A DNA stretch of 64,000 nt from an uncultured Prevotellaceae bacterium (GTDB taxonomy: Bacteria; Bacteroidota; Bacteroidia; Bacteroidales; Bacteroidaceae): positions 1 through 64,000 of the forward strand of contig CACZZQ010000010.1 in the NCBI GenBank assembly GCA_902785695.1, read 5' to 3'. The position numbers and the translations under genes are program-made. How positions within the stretch are numbered: position 1 is the first letter of the stretch; the number at the start of each line of letters is the position of its first letter. The notes beneath the pieces were generated by a model, which saw nothing but the letters and a program-made list of their open reading frames with translations, had not been told where the DNA came from and made no database searches. Below are positions 34,028 through 43,479 of this stretch, in pieces.

Positions 34028-35022
34028 TGTACGATTGCGGTAAGATAGCGATTATTGGCGGAGGCTCGTGGGCAACGGCTATAGCCAAGATTGTGGTACA
34101 GCATACGCACCACATAGGATGGTATATGCGTCGTGAAGACCAGATAGAGGACTTCAAACGACTGAGCCATAACCCCAGCTATCTGACCAGCGTACACTTC
34201 AACATCAGCGAGATTACCTTTAACAGCGACCTCAACAAGATTATTGAGGCCTACGACACTCTGGTGTTCGTAGTGCCATCGCCCTATCTGAAGAACCACC
34301 TGAAGAAGTTGAAGGTGAGGCTGAAGGATAAGTTTATTGTCACAGCCATCAAGGGTATCGTACCCGATGAGAACCTGATATGTACGGAGTATTTCCATCA
34401 GGTTTTTGATGTGCCACATGATAATCTGGCTTGTATCGGAGGCCCCAGCCACGCAGAAGAGGTGGCACTGGAGCGACTGAGCTACCTGACGGTGGGCTGT
34501 TCGGATATGGAGAAAGCACAGGCCTTTGCTGAAGTGCTGAACAGTCAGTTTATCAAGACCAAGACATCGACCGACGTCATTGGCATAGAGTATTCCAGCG
34601 TATTGAAGAATGTCTATGCCATTGCCGCCGGTATCTGCAACGGACTGAAGTTTGGTGATAACTTCCAAGCCGTGCTCATATCCAATGCCGTACAGGAGAT
34701 GTCGCGTTTCCTACAGAGTGTACATCCCACAGAGCGCAACGTCTATGACAGCGTATATCTGGGCGACCTGCTGGTAACGGGCTACTCGAACTTCTCGCGA
34801 AACCGCGTCTTCGGTACGATGATAGGCAAAGGCTACAGCGTGAAGAGTGCACAGATGGAGATGGAGATGATTGCCGAGGGATACTTTGGCACGAAGTGTA
34901 TGAAGGAGATCAACCGTCACTGGCACGTGAATATGCCTATTCTGGATGCCGTCTACAACATCCTCTACGAGCGCATAGCCCCCAAGATTGAGATTAAGTT
35001 ATTGACGGATTCCTTCCGATAG
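34027..35022 (+). CDS. gpsA: Glycerol-3-phosphate dehydrogenase [NAD(P)+]
   Basis: 331 residues. It makes sn-glycerol-3-phosphate from dihydroxyacetone phosphate for phospholipid synthesis. The Rossmann motif is IGGGSWATAIAK. The catalytic Lys region is EYSSVLKNVYAIAAGI, with the CIGGPSHAEE substrate segment. It is co-transcribed with lysS. In Bacteroides relatives pgi usually follows this pair. Here a heptamer array and an oppositely oriented kinase gene follow. Confidence 0.95.
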   Translation: MYDCGKIAIIGGGSWATAIAKIVVQHTHHIGWYMRREDQIEDFKRLSHNPSYLTSVHFNISEITFNSDLNKIIEAYDTLVFVVPSPYLKNHLKKLKVRLKDKFIVTAIKGIVPDENLICTEYFHQVFDVPHDNLACIGGPSHAEEVALERLSYLTVGCSDMEKAQAFAEVLNSQFIKTKTSTDVIGIEYSSVLKNVYAIAAGICNGLKFGDNFQAVLISNAVQEMSRFLQSVHPTERNVYDSVYLGDLLVTGYSNFSRNRVFGTMIGKGYSVKSAQMEMEMIAEGYFGTKCMKEINRHWHVNMPILDAVYNILYERIAPKIEIKLLTDSFR

Positions 35023-35027
35023 TCACC

Positions 35028-35062
35028 CTAAACTCTAACCTCTGAACTCTAAACTCTAAACT
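35028..35062. repeat. Heptamer repeat (CTAAACT)x5
   Basis: Five units (CTAAACT, CTAACCT, CTGAACT, CTAAACT x2) with an exact 7-bp period fill the whole gap between the gpsA stop and the stop of the convergent kinase gene. Confidence 0.9.
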
Positions 35063-36313
35063 TTACTGTATCGGCAGTTCTACCTTGAACGTAGAACCCT
35101 CGCCCAATTTGGATTCCACAGTCACATTTCCGCCCAGGCTGAATGCCATCACACGACAGAGGCTCAAGCCTAAGCCTGCACCGGGGATAAACTCATCGAC
35201 CTTATAGAATCTTTCGAAGATACGCTCCAGATTCTCTTCGGCAATACCTTTACCCGTATCGCGCACCCAGATAGTGATACGACCGTCAACAGGCTTGTCG
35301 TAGCCCACAGTGACAGTGCCTGCCTGTGTGAATTTGGCAGCGTTCTGAAGCAAGTGCTTCATAATCTCGTTGAGACGAGCCAGGTCGGTTGTAATGGTCA
35401 GCGCATCCATAGCAAACTGCGCATCAAGCCCTACGCCTGGCTGCAACGACTGTTCACAACGGCTCATATTCTCAAGCAACAGGGTATTGAGCTCAAAGGC
35501 CGTCATCACCAGTTCCTCCTTACCAGACTCTATCTTTGAGATGTTCACCACATCATCAACGATACGAAGCAGTTTTTGAGTATTCTCCTGAATCAGGTCG
35601 AGCAGGCTCTTACGCTCTTCCTCATCGGTAATGTCGGGCAATACACTGGTGAAGCCTACGATAGCATTCAACGGCGTACGGATCTCGTGACTCATATTGG
35701 CAACGAAGGCGGTCTTCAAACGGTCGCTCTCCTCAGCACGGTTACGAGCCTGCACAAGGGCTTCCTCCATAGACTTACGGTCGTCGATACGTTGGGTGGT
35801 TCCCACAATGAGCGTGGGATGTCCGTCAATATCACGCTGAGTCACCGTAGCGTAGCTTTCCTCCCAATACACCGTCTGGGCATAAGGCACAGTAACGCGA
35901 TAGATTTCATGATAAGAAGACTTCTTTCCGCTACAGAGGTCAGCCATTGACTGTCCCACCCGCTCAGAATCGCGAGGATCAAGCAATGCCACAGATTCAT
36001 CTACCTCCATTCCGTCGGCGTTAGTAAAATACTTATTGCCTTTATCACGAAAATCCTGCTCAAACGTCAGCTTACCCGTCTTCACATCCAAATGCCAGAT
36101 AGAGAGCTTCATGGTGTCCAAAACGAACTCATACTCTACGTTGTGCTTACCTATCTTAGCCAGCATCGCCAGCTCTGATTTCAACTGCTGACCGGTTTTC
36201 CACTGGATCCACAGGAACACCAGAAGAAAAACGACAAGCAAAGTCATCAGAACCTGAGGCCAGGACTCCAGGAACCAAACGGCAAGCATCGTATGCAAGA
36301 GAACATTTATCAT
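35063..36313 (-). CDS. Membrane-anchored PAS sensor histidine kinase
   Basis: 416 residues. One N-terminal membrane helix (about 20-36) leads to a PAS domain (about 60-175, ending IVGTTQRIDDRKSMEE). A HisKA dimerisation domain has His209 in FVANMSHEIRTPLNA. The HATPase domain shows the N-box (NEIMKHLLQNAAKF), G1 (VRDTGKGI) and G2 (GAGLGLSLC). No receiver domain and no adjacent response-regulator gene are present, so the partner is unknown. The signal is presumably intracellular, sensed through PAS, because the membrane anchor has no sizeable outer loop. Confidence 0.9.
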   Translation of the reverse strand: MINVLLHTMLAVWFLESWPQVLMTLLVVFLLVFLWIQWKTGQQLKSELAMLAKIGKHNVEYEFVLDTMKLSIWHLDVKTGKLTFEQDFRDKGNKYFTNADGMEVDESVALLDPRDSERVGQSMADLCSGKKSSYHEIYRVTVPYAQTVYWEESYATVTQRDIDGHPTLIVGTTQRIDDRKSMEEALVQARNRAEESDRLKTAFVANMSHEIRTPLNAIVGFTSVLPDITDEEERKSLLDLIQENTQKLLRIVDDVVNISKIESGKEELVMTAFELNTLLLENMSRCEQSLQPGVGLDAQFAMDALTITTDLARLNEIMKHLLQNAAKFTQAGTVTVGYDKPVDGRITIWVRDTGKGIAEENLERIFERFYKVDEFIPGAGLGLSLCRVMAFSLGGNVTVESKLGEGSTFKVELPIQ

Positions 36314-36320
36314 ACCACTG

Positions 36321-36328
36321 CAAAAGTA
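36321..36328 (-). promoter_or_regulatory. -7-like element of the kinase gene
   Basis: CAAAAGTA on the plus strand is TACTTTTG on the minus strand, 7 bp before the kinase ATG. That leaves almost no leader, so it is uncertain. Confidence 0.3.
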
Positions 36329-36368
36329 CGAATAATTTTCGAATCACGAAAATAAATCATAATTAATT

Positions 36369-36398
36369 TTGTTATTCGCACGTTTTGCTGTATCTTTG
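36369..36398 (+). promoter_or_regulatory. rlmL promoter
   Basis: TTG (36369-36371) and TATCTTTG (36391-36398) are 19 bp apart, 21 bp before the ATG at 36420. Confidence 0.85.
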
Positions 36399-36419
36399 CG
36401 CTGTAAATTACAACAATAA

Positions 36420-37940
36420 ATGGAAAACGAATTCGAATTGATCGCCAAAACGTTCATGGGACTGGAACCTGTGCTGGCGAAAGAGCTGACCCAACTGGGG
36501 GCTAACAATGTAAAAATCGGCAGGCGAATGGTGTCATTCACCGGTGACAAAGAGATGATGTATCGCGCTAATTTCTCGCTACATACAGCCATCAAGATAC
36601 TGAAGCCCATCGCCCATTTCAAGGCGCAGAGTGCTGACGATGTCTATGAGGAAATCAAGAAGATAGACTGGACAGAATATTTAGATAACGACCGTACGTT
36701 CGCGGTTGACTCGGTGGTGTTCTCAGAAGAGTTCCGCCACTCGAAGTTCGTGAGCTATAAAGTAAAGGATGCCATCGTAGACCAGCTCCGCGAAAAGACA
36801 GGCAGCCGTCCTAATATTTCCGTTGCAAATCCCGACCTGCGGCTGCATATCCATATTGCCGACGTAGCTCCTGGTAAGAGCGAGTGTACGCTCTGTCTGG
36901 ACTCAAGCGGAGAATCGCTGCATCGTCGTGGCTATCGCCAGGAAAGCGTAGAGGCACCCTTGAACGAGGTGCTGGCAGCAGGAATGATTCTGATGACTGG
37001 CTGGCAGGGCGAGACTGACTTCATCGATCCGATGTGCGGTTCCGGCACCCTGCTCATTGAGGCTGCCCTCATTGCCCGCAACATGGCACCAGGACTTTTC
37101 CGTAAAGAGTATGCCTTTGAGAAGTGGCCAGACTTCGATGCCGACCTTTTTGACCAGATTTACAACGATGACTCCAAAGAGCGTGAGTTCAAACATCATA
37201 TCTATGGCTACGATGTGGACATCAAGGCAGTGAATACTGCCCGTCTGAACGCAAAGGCTGCAGGACTGACTGCCGACATCACCGTAGAGGAGCAGGACTT
37301 CAAGAACTTCACACAGCCAAAGGAGAAAAGCATACTGGTATGCAACCCTCCCTACGGAGAGCGAATCTCAACACCCGACCTGCTGGGTACCTATCGTATG
37401 ATTGGTGAACGACTGAAGCATCAGTTCCTGAATAACGATGCGTGGATCCTCTCATATCGCGAAGAATGCTTTGAGCAGATTGGTTTGAAGCCCTCAATCA
37501 AGATTCCCGTCTATAATGGTTCGCTGGAATGCGAATTTCGCAAATACCAAATCTTCGATGGCAAACTGAAGGACTTCCGCAGTGAAGGCGGTGTGGTAAA
37601 GACCGATGACGAGAAGCGCCAGATGGCAGAGAAGCACCGTTTCAAGAAGAACCGTGAGTTCAAACAGCGACTTGACGAGCAGGAGGAGAACGAGAACAGC
37701 GACATCCGCTCGTTTACGTTCCACAAGCATGAAATGGATTCTAAAGATTCCAAAGGCTCCAGATACCCCAGAAAGGCAAAAGACTCCAGAGAGCCTCGGG
37801 ATTCGAGGGACTCGAAGGACTCAAGGGATTCCAGAAAGCCAAGAGATTTCAGAGACAACAATAGGAACCGCGGCGGACACGAGCGTTTCGACCGTAGCGG
37901 CGGCAAGCGTAACAAGCGATTCGATCATGACGACGAGTAA
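36420..37940 (+). CDS. rlmL: THUMP-domain rRNA m2G methyltransferase (RlmL N-terminal-like)
   Basis: 506 residues. A THUMP RNA-binding domain (about 50-155) is followed by a class I methyltransferase with FIDPMCGSGTLLIEAA (SAM binding) and the catalytic NPPYGERI. The family methylates N2 of guanosine in 23S rRNA (G2445 in E. coli). The last ~95 residues are a highly charged disordered tail with KDSxxSR/RDSRDSK triplets, coded by a degenerate 9-bp repeat at about 37740-37850. This may add unspecific RNA affinity. The stop lies 14 bp inside the dpp4 gene. Confidence 0.88.
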   Translation: MENEFELIAKTFMGLEPVLAKELTQLGANNVKIGRRMVSFTGDKEMMYRANFSLHTAIKILKPIAHFKAQSADDVYEEIKKIDWTEYLDNDRTFAVDSVVFSEEFRHSKFVSYKVKDAIVDQLREKTGSRPNISVANPDLRLHIHIADVAPGKSECTLCLDSSGESLHRRGYRQESVEAPLNEVLAAGMILMTGWQGETDFIDPMCGSGTLLIEAALIARNMAPGLFRKEYAFEKWPDFDADLFDQIYNDDSKEREFKHHIYGYDVDIKAVNTARLNAKAAGLTADITVEEQDFKNFTQPKEKSILVCNPPYGERISTPDLLGTYRMIGERLKHQFLNNDAWILSYREECFEQIGLKPSIKIPVYNGSLECEFRKYQIFDGKLKDFRSEGGVVKTDDEKRQMAEKHRFKKNREFKQRLDEQEENENSDIRSFTFHKHEMDSKDSKGSRYPRKAKDSREPRDSRDSKDSRDSRKPRDFRDNNRNRGGHERFDRSGGKRNKRFDHDDE

Positions 37941-40119
37941 TATCAGACTATGGGCGCACTATGCTGCATCCTTTCTGCTTTTAACAGTAATGGCACTTCC
38001 AATGTCTGCACAGAAGCTTTTCACACTGGAGGATCTGAACTTCGGTGGCACCAACTTCCATAACTTGAGGCCCAAGAATTTGTTCCTCACCTGGTGGGGC
38101 GACCAACTGGTGCGCACAGATGTAGAGGAATGCAAGCTCATTGATAGCAAGACAGGCAAGGAGACACTGCTGTTTACACTCGATGATGTCAATAAATGGG
38201 CAGGCAACGATGATAACCATTACGTGCGCCACCTGATGAATGCCACCTTCCCCTACCCCAACGAAACTCTCGTTCTACTGGGATTCAAAAAGTCCATGAT
38301 TCTGCTTGACTTTGAAAAGAAACAGATTGTATGGCAGGACAGCATCTCACAACAGACCTGTAACGAATGGAATTCCGCTTCAAAAGCCACGGTCTATAAG
38401 GAGGACAACCAACTTTTTGTGGTAGATGCTCAGGGCAACAAGCAACAACTGACTACTGACGGTTCACGTGAGATTGTATATGGAGAAGCCGTACACCGTA
38501 ATGAGTTCGGCATTGAGAAAGGTACGTTCTGGAGCCCCGATGGTCAGCGTCTGGCATTCTATCGCATGGATCAGAGTATGGTGACTGATTATCCGCAGGT
38601 AAACATCTTCCCTCGTACAGCTGCCTATGAGCCAGATAAATACCCAATGGCAGGCATGACCAGCCATGAGGTGACAGTTGGAGTTTATGATATCATAACC
38701 CACAAGACAATCTACCTGAAAACAAAAGATGTCCCCTCGGGGGCAGCATGGGAGGCTTGTTATTTCACCAACATCGCCTGGAGTCCTGATGCGAAAACCA
38801 TCTATATGTTCGAGCTTAACCGCGACCAGAACGACTGCAGACTGGTGAGCTATGATGCCGAGACGGGTGAACGCCTACAGGAACTCTATCGCGAGACTAA
38901 CGATAAATACGTAGAACCAGAGCATCCCATCCTGTTCCTGCCTTGGGACAGCAATCTGTTTGTCATGCAGAGCCAGAAGGACGGCTATAACCACCTATAC
39001 CTATATAATATAAAAGGTGAACAGGTGGCACAACTTACCAAAGGTCCTTGGGTAGTACTCGACGTGCTGGGCTTCAACAAAAAGGACAAGAGCATTATCA
39101 TTGCATCCAACGAGAAACACCCTTTGCAGCGTAATCTCTATGCCGTCAACCTGAAAACCTTGAAGCGCACACCACTCGATAACGGAGAAGGTGTACACAG
39201 AGGAACATTATCTGCATCAGGCACACAGCTATACGATAAGTACAGCACACCGACAACGCCAAATACTATTGACGCTATTTCAATTCACAATTCACAATTC
39301 ACAATTCACAATTTGCTTACTGCTCCCGACCCATGGAATGACTATATCGTACCACAGTTTGAGTCAGGATGCATCAAAGCTGCCGATGGTGTGACAGACC
39401 TCTATTGGCGTATGGTGAAGCCTGCGGACTTCGATCCAGCGAAGAAATATCCTACGGTGGTTTATGTCTACGGCGGTCCTCATGCCCATAACGTAGAGGC
39501 TTCGTGGCACTGGTACAGCAGGTCGTGGGAGACCTATATGGCACAGAAGGGCTATATCGTCTTCATACTCGACAATCGTGGCAGTGAGAATCGCGGACGC
39601 GAGTTTGAACAGGCAACCTTCCGACAGCTGGGACAGATAGAGATGCTGGATCAGATGAAAGGAGTGGAATACCTGAAGAGCCTGCCATATATCGACATAA
39701 ACCGACTGGGCGTACACGGATGGTCGTATGGTGGCTATATGACCATCTCACTGATGACCAACTATCCAGACGTGTTCAAAGTAGGTGTGGCTGGCGGCCC
39801 CGTCATCGACTGGCAGTGGTACGAGGTGATGTATGGCGAGCGTTACATGGACACCCCACAGCAAAACCCTGAGGGCTATGCCAAGACCAGCCTCATTGCA
39901 AAGGCGGGCAACCTAAAGGGTAAGCTCCAGATTATCACCGGCTATAACGACAAAACCGTGGTGCCACAACACTGTCTGTCGTTCCTCGATGCCTGTATCA
40001 AGGCCGGCACCCAACCCGACTTCTTTGCATACCCTGGCGAAGAGCACAATATGCGAGGCCATGCCAGTGTGCATCTGCATGAACGGATTACGCAATATTT
40101 TGAAGACTACCTGAAATAA
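37927..40119 (+). CDS. Secreted S9B dipeptidyl peptidase IV-like protease
   Basis: 730 residues. The N-terminus (MTTSNIRLWAHYAASFLLL then TVMALPMSAQ) is a signal peptide. A beta-propeller domain (about 30-460) precedes an alpha/beta-hydrolase domain. The catalytic Ser is in GWSYGGYM, the Asp in GYNDKTV and the His in EEHNMRGH. DPP4-type enzymes remove X-Pro or X-Ala dipeptides from peptide N-termini in the periplasm, feeding amino-acid fermentation. The ATG at 37927 is the first compatible with a signal peptide; the frame stays open further up inside rlmL but codes there for unrelated basic sequence. Between the propeller and the hydrolase lies ISIHNSQFTIHNL, coded by an AATTCAC heptamer array. 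Confidence 0.92.
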   Translation: MTTSNIRLWAHYAASFLLLTVMALPMSAQKLFTLEDLNFGGTNFHNLRPKNLFLTWWGDQLVRTDVEECKLIDSKTGKETLLFTLDDVNKWAGNDDNHYVRHLMNATFPYPNETLVLLGFKKSMILLDFEKKQIVWQDSISQQTCNEWNSASKATVYKEDNQLFVVDAQGNKQQLTTDGSREIVYGEAVHRNEFGIEKGTFWSPDGQRLAFYRMDQSMVTDYPQVNIFPRTAAYEPDKYPMAGMTSHEVTVGVYDIITHKTIYLKTKDVPSGAAWEACYFTNIAWSPDAKTIYMFELNRDQNDCRLVSYDAETGERLQELYRETNDKYVEPEHPILFLPWDSNLFVMQSQKDGYNHLYLYNIKGEQVAQLTKGPWVVLDVLGFNKKDKSIIIASNEKHPLQRNLYAVNLKTLKRTPLDNGEGVHRGTLSASGTQLYDKYSTPTTPNTIDAISIHNSQFTIHNLLTAPDPWNDYIVPQFESGCIKAADGVTDLYWRMVKPADFDPAKKYPTVVYVYGGPHAHNVEASWHWYSRSWETYMAQKGYIVFILDNRGSENRGREFEQATFRQLGQIEMLDQMKGVEYLKSLPYIDINRLGVHGWSYGGYMTISLMTNYPDVFKVGVAGGPVIDWQWYEVMYGERYMDTPQQNPEGYAKTSLIAKAGNLKGKLQIITGYNDKTVVPQHCLSFLDACIKAGTQPDFFAYPGEEHNMRGHASVHLHERITQYFEDYLK
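39282..39309. repeat. Heptamer repeat (AATTCAC)x4 inside the dpp4-like gene
   Basis: Four exact units, coding for IHNSQFTIHN in frame at the border of the propeller and catalytic domains. Confidence 0.92.
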
Positions 40120-40144
40120 AAGACCAACGAAATATCCTAAACCT

Positions 40145-41890
40145 ATGAATCTAAGACACCTTACCTTAATTCTTACCTTCCTGCTTGGCATTGGAACAGC
40201 GCAAGCCAGAGACTGCAAGGAAGACTCGACATATCTGGCTATGCGAGCTGAAATGAGCAATGCATTCAATATGGGCGACAGCACACATTTCTTTGAAGCA
40301 GTCACCCGACTGGAGGATTATTTGCTCGAACAGAACGACCTACACTTATATTACACACAGAGATGTAATGAGATTGTCTTCCTGATGAACACCCAGAGGA
40401 TTTTCGAGGCATATTTGAAAGCGCAGGAAATGTCAAAAGAACTGCGCGAGCGAGGGCTTGACAAGGAAATATATATGGCCGTCAATATGATGGGCCATAT
40501 TCATCGCTATTGCGGTAATCACGATGCAGCGAAAAAAGCATTCAATGAAGTCATTTCACTCATGGAAAAATATGGCTACTATGAGAGCATGCCCCCTATC
40601 TACATGAATATTGTCAATGTTGAGTTGGAAGATGACCCAGAAGAAGCTCTTGAAATGTTGAACAAAGCTGACAGCATAGCACGCCAGTATGCACCAGAGC
40701 GGGTGTTCGACATTGAGTCGCGCCGACTGCTCAGCTACTATAACATGGGCGACATGGAGCGCTTTGTCGAAGGCTACAAGGCCTACAAGGCGGGGATAGA
40801 CAGCGGCCTCACCACCATCAGCGGACGCGCTATAGACGTCTATTATCAGGCCTATCTGGGCAATACAGACGCTGCCTTACAGCTGGCAAGAGAAACCATG
40901 GGCGACGATGCCGACGAGATTATCATCAACCTGTACAAGAATTCCGAGCGATGGAAAGAGGCCTATGAAGCACAGCGTGTACAGATGAACAGGCATGACT
41001 CTATCAACAGCATCATCCTAAGCAACAACATGAAGGGCATCGAGGATGAATTGCGTCTCTACGAAATAGAGCACAAGGCAGACAAAGAAAAACTTATTGG
41101 AATGATTCTTATCATTGCCTTCCTCATCTTGCTCATCTGTGCCCTATCCTACATCGTCTTTATACGCCGACTGCACATGAAACAGCTGAAGAAAGCCTAC
41201 GAACACGCCTTAGAGTCGGACAACATGAAGACGGCCTTCATACGGAATGTCAGTCACGAAGTACGTACACCTTTGAACATTATCTCAGGCTTTGCCCAGA
41301 TTGTCTCAGACGAGAATATAGAGATCAGCAAGGCCGAGCTCGCAGAAATGTCGCAGATGGTCATTAAGAACACCAATATCATCACCAATCAGTTCGACGA
41401 ACTCATTGAACTGTCACTCAACGAGAATGTCGGTGAAGAAATCAATATGGAATCCACAGACATTAATAGTCTTATCAACCAGATTGCAGGCGACTTCAAA
41501 GGTTTGGTCAACAAAGGAGTGGAACTACGTATTGAAAATGAATTACCTGACGAGTACACCATCCCTACCAATAAGAAAATGATAGCCCGCATGGTGAATC
41601 TGCTATTGGACAATTCCAACAAGAACACCACTACGGGCCATATCGCCGTCAAGACATCGACAAAGTATGGTAAGCTTCAAATAGCTGTCGAGGATACCGG
41701 CATTGGCATTGATGCCAAAGAAGCCGAACACATCTTCGAACGCTTCGTCAAGCTTGACAATTTCAAGGAAGGATTGGGACTTGGGCTATCCTTGTGTAGG
41801 ATGATTGCCCGCCGTATGGGAGGCGATGTCAACCTTGACACTACCTATGCCGGTCCAGGTGCCCGCTTCGTCATCACCCTTCCCCTGTAA
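40145..41890 (+). CDS. Sensor histidine kinase with periplasmic TPR-like domain
   Basis: 581 residues. The signal peptide is MNLRHLTLILTFLLGIGTAQ. The periplasmic domain (about 25-315) is all-helical and TPR-like. One membrane helix lies at about 318-340. HisKA has His371 in FIRNVSHEVRTPLNI, and the HATPase domain has LLLDNSNKNT, VEDTGIGID and GLGLGLSLC. No receiver domain follows and no regulator gene is adjacent. It starts 25 bp after the dpp4-like gene, so co-expression is likely; peptide or nutrient sensing is a guess. It ends directly against the stop of the convergent FadL-like gene. Confidence 0.9.
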   Translation: MNLRHLTLILTFLLGIGTAQARDCKEDSTYLAMRAEMSNAFNMGDSTHFFEAVTRLEDYLLEQNDLHLYYTQRCNEIVFLMNTQRIFEAYLKAQEMSKELRERGLDKEIYMAVNMMGHIHRYCGNHDAAKKAFNEVISLMEKYGYYESMPPIYMNIVNVELEDDPEEALEMLNKADSIARQYAPERVFDIESRRLLSYYNMGDMERFVEGYKAYKAGIDSGLTTISGRAIDVYYQAYLGNTDAALQLARETMGDDADEIIINLYKNSERWKEAYEAQRVQMNRHDSINSIILSNNMKGIEDELRLYEIEHKADKEKLIGMILIIAFLILLICALSYIVFIRRLHMKQLKKAYEHALESDNMKTAFIRNVSHEVRTPLNIISGFAQIVSDENIEISKAELAEMSQMVIKNTNIITNQFDELIELSLNENVGEEINMESTDINSLINQIAGDFKGLVNKGVELRIENELPDEYTIPTNKKMIARMVNLLLDNSNKNTTTGHIAVKTSTKYGKLQIAVEDTGIGIDAKEAEHIFERFVKLDNFKEGLGLGLSLCRMIARRMGGDVNLDTTYAGPGARFVITLPL

Positions 41891-43345
41891 TCAGAACTTG
41901 TAGTCGATACCCACACCTATCACGTGGTTGGTACGACTGAAGGTGTCACTTCCAGAATAGGCAGTATTCAGGTAGCCACCTATCATCTTGCCGTCAACTA
42001 ACTGAGCGTTGTATTCACATTTATAATCGCTATAGAGTGTGCAGAAATAGCTCACGTTCAAGCGCATACGCTCGCTCAAGTTGATTGCGGCACCACAGCC
42101 CAAAGAGTAGCTATCGCAGGCAAACGATGTATGGGTCTGATATTTATCTGACAAACCGTAGTCGGTACGCTGACCACCCAAGCTCACTGTAAACTTGTCG
42201 TTGATGTCATACTCGGCACCAAGCAGAATTTCGTGAGTTCCATGCTCCAAATCATCCTGACGATTGTTTGCCATCTTTGCATTCTTGTCATCAAAGAAGT
42301 GATACTCGGCAGCAGCACGCAACTTTGGCGTTATCTCATACTGAGCAGCCACAACCAAGAGTGAAGGCATATCATATCGTACTTTCTCGTCAGGCATAAA
42401 ATCCTTGATCTTGGATGCCATCGCTTCACCCATACTTGTAGAAAGGCCTGCCAGTGTAGCAGCATTTCCATATTGTGCTGCCATAGCCTTGATATCCGTC
42501 TTTTGATCATTCATCGTCACATTGAGCGACTCAGTATCGTTAGTGGTGTTGATCTTTGTACGAAACTCATAGCGGGCAGCCAATGTCAGAGGACCTTTGT
42601 GGAAGTCCAAGCTCACTATAGGTGCCACACCCCATCCACGCTGGATAACATCCAACTGTAAATCCATTAGTTGTTTACTACCCAATGCAGGCAATGTCGT
42701 TGCCGTCACATATCCACGGTTATAACCATCATAATAATTGGCACGCAATCCAACAGCAGCCGACAAGCAGTCCAATATCTTGTATGTAAAGTTCAGCTGT
42801 CCACCATATATATATTGTTTACCTTTAACCTCTGAGTCTATTCCATATTTATCTGGGGTCACAGGTGTAGGAACCGTCTTCTCAAAAATCTTACCCATAG
42901 TCATCAGATTAAACATGGGAATACCTTCCTCATACTTCACAAAACCGCCACTTCCCACGATACCAATCATCGTTGACACTGCCCAACGGTCGTGCTTATA
43001 GGAAGCAAACAAAGCCGGGACTATAGGAGCAGAAGCCTTTCCATTGTATTTCTGGTCTATATTCACGCCCTGATAGCCCAGTGCCGGATAGGCCAAGTAA
43101 TTTGGAACATTTGCCTCGATATCACGGTTCTGCCACGGTTTCTGGAAGTTAAGCGACAGTTGCCAACCCTCATGTCCCCATGCCAGGCCTGCAGGATTAC
43201 TGTAAGCCGCATCGATATCAAACGTAGCACCACGTGCAAACATTCGGTCGAATGAGATGTGATAATTCGTGTTGGTCATCAGACCTCCAGCCTTTGCAAA
43301 AATGCCCAATGAGGCTGCGATAAAAACAAAAAATAGTCTCTTCAT
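41891..43345 (-). CDS. FadL/OmpP1-family outer-membrane transport protein
   Basis: 484 residues with a signal peptide (MKRLFFVFIAASLGIFAKA). The mature start GGLMTNTNYHISFDRMFAR then GATFDIDAAYSNPAGLAW contains the conserved NPAG-type element of FadL N-terminal hatches. Alternating beta strands continue to a terminal Phe (GVGIDYKF). FadL-type barrels carry hydrophobic compounds across the outer membrane; the substrate is not predictable here. It is convergent with the kinase at 40145-41890 with no gap. Confidence 0.85.
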   Translation of the reverse strand: MKRLFFVFIAASLGIFAKAGGLMTNTNYHISFDRMFARGATFDIDAAYSNPAGLAWGHEGWQLSLNFQKPWQNRDIEANVPNYLAYPALGYQGVNIDQKYNGKASAPIVPALFASYKHDRWAVSTMIGIVGSGGFVKYEEGIPMFNLMTMGKIFEKTVPTPVTPDKYGIDSEVKGKQYIYGGQLNFTYKILDCLSAAVGLRANYYDGYNRGYVTATTLPALGSKQLMDLQLDVIQRGWGVAPIVSLDFHKGPLTLAARYEFRTKINTTNDTESLNVTMNDQKTDIKAMAAQYGNAATLAGLSTSMGEAMASKIKDFMPDEKVRYDMPSLLVVAAQYEITPKLRAAAEYHFFDDKNAKMANNRQDDLEHGTHEILLGAEYDINDKFTVSLGGQRTDYGLSDKYQTHTSFACDSYSLGCGAAINLSERMRLNVSYFCTLYSDYKCEYNAQLVDGKMIGGYLNTAYSGSDTFSRTNHVIGVGIDYKF

Positions 43346-43370
43346 ATTAAAGTGGTTAAGAATTTGGCCG

Positions 43371-43378
43371 CAAAGTTA
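43371..43378 (-). promoter_or_regulatory. -7 element of the FadL-like gene
   Basis: CAAAGTTA on the plus strand is TAACTTTG on the minus strand, 26 bp before the ATG. Confidence 0.5.
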
Positions 43379-43442
43379 GCAAATTTTTCCCAGAAATTAG
43401 TCAAAAACATCAAAAACTTTCTACTTTTATCAATATAATTAC

Positions 43443-43450
43443 TAATTTTG
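43443..43450 (+). promoter_or_regulatory. -7 element of purD
   Basis: TAATTTTG fits TAnnTTTG and lies 30 bp before the purD ATG. No TTG at the standard distance. Confidence 0.5.
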
Positions 43451-43479
43451 CAGTCGATTTCGAAATCAACCTACTTATT

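Noticed and set aside
37606-37926. N-terminal extension of the dpp4-like gene
   Set aside because: The extension would be the frame-shifted RlmL tail. The ATG at 37927 gives a signal peptide and a normal protein length.
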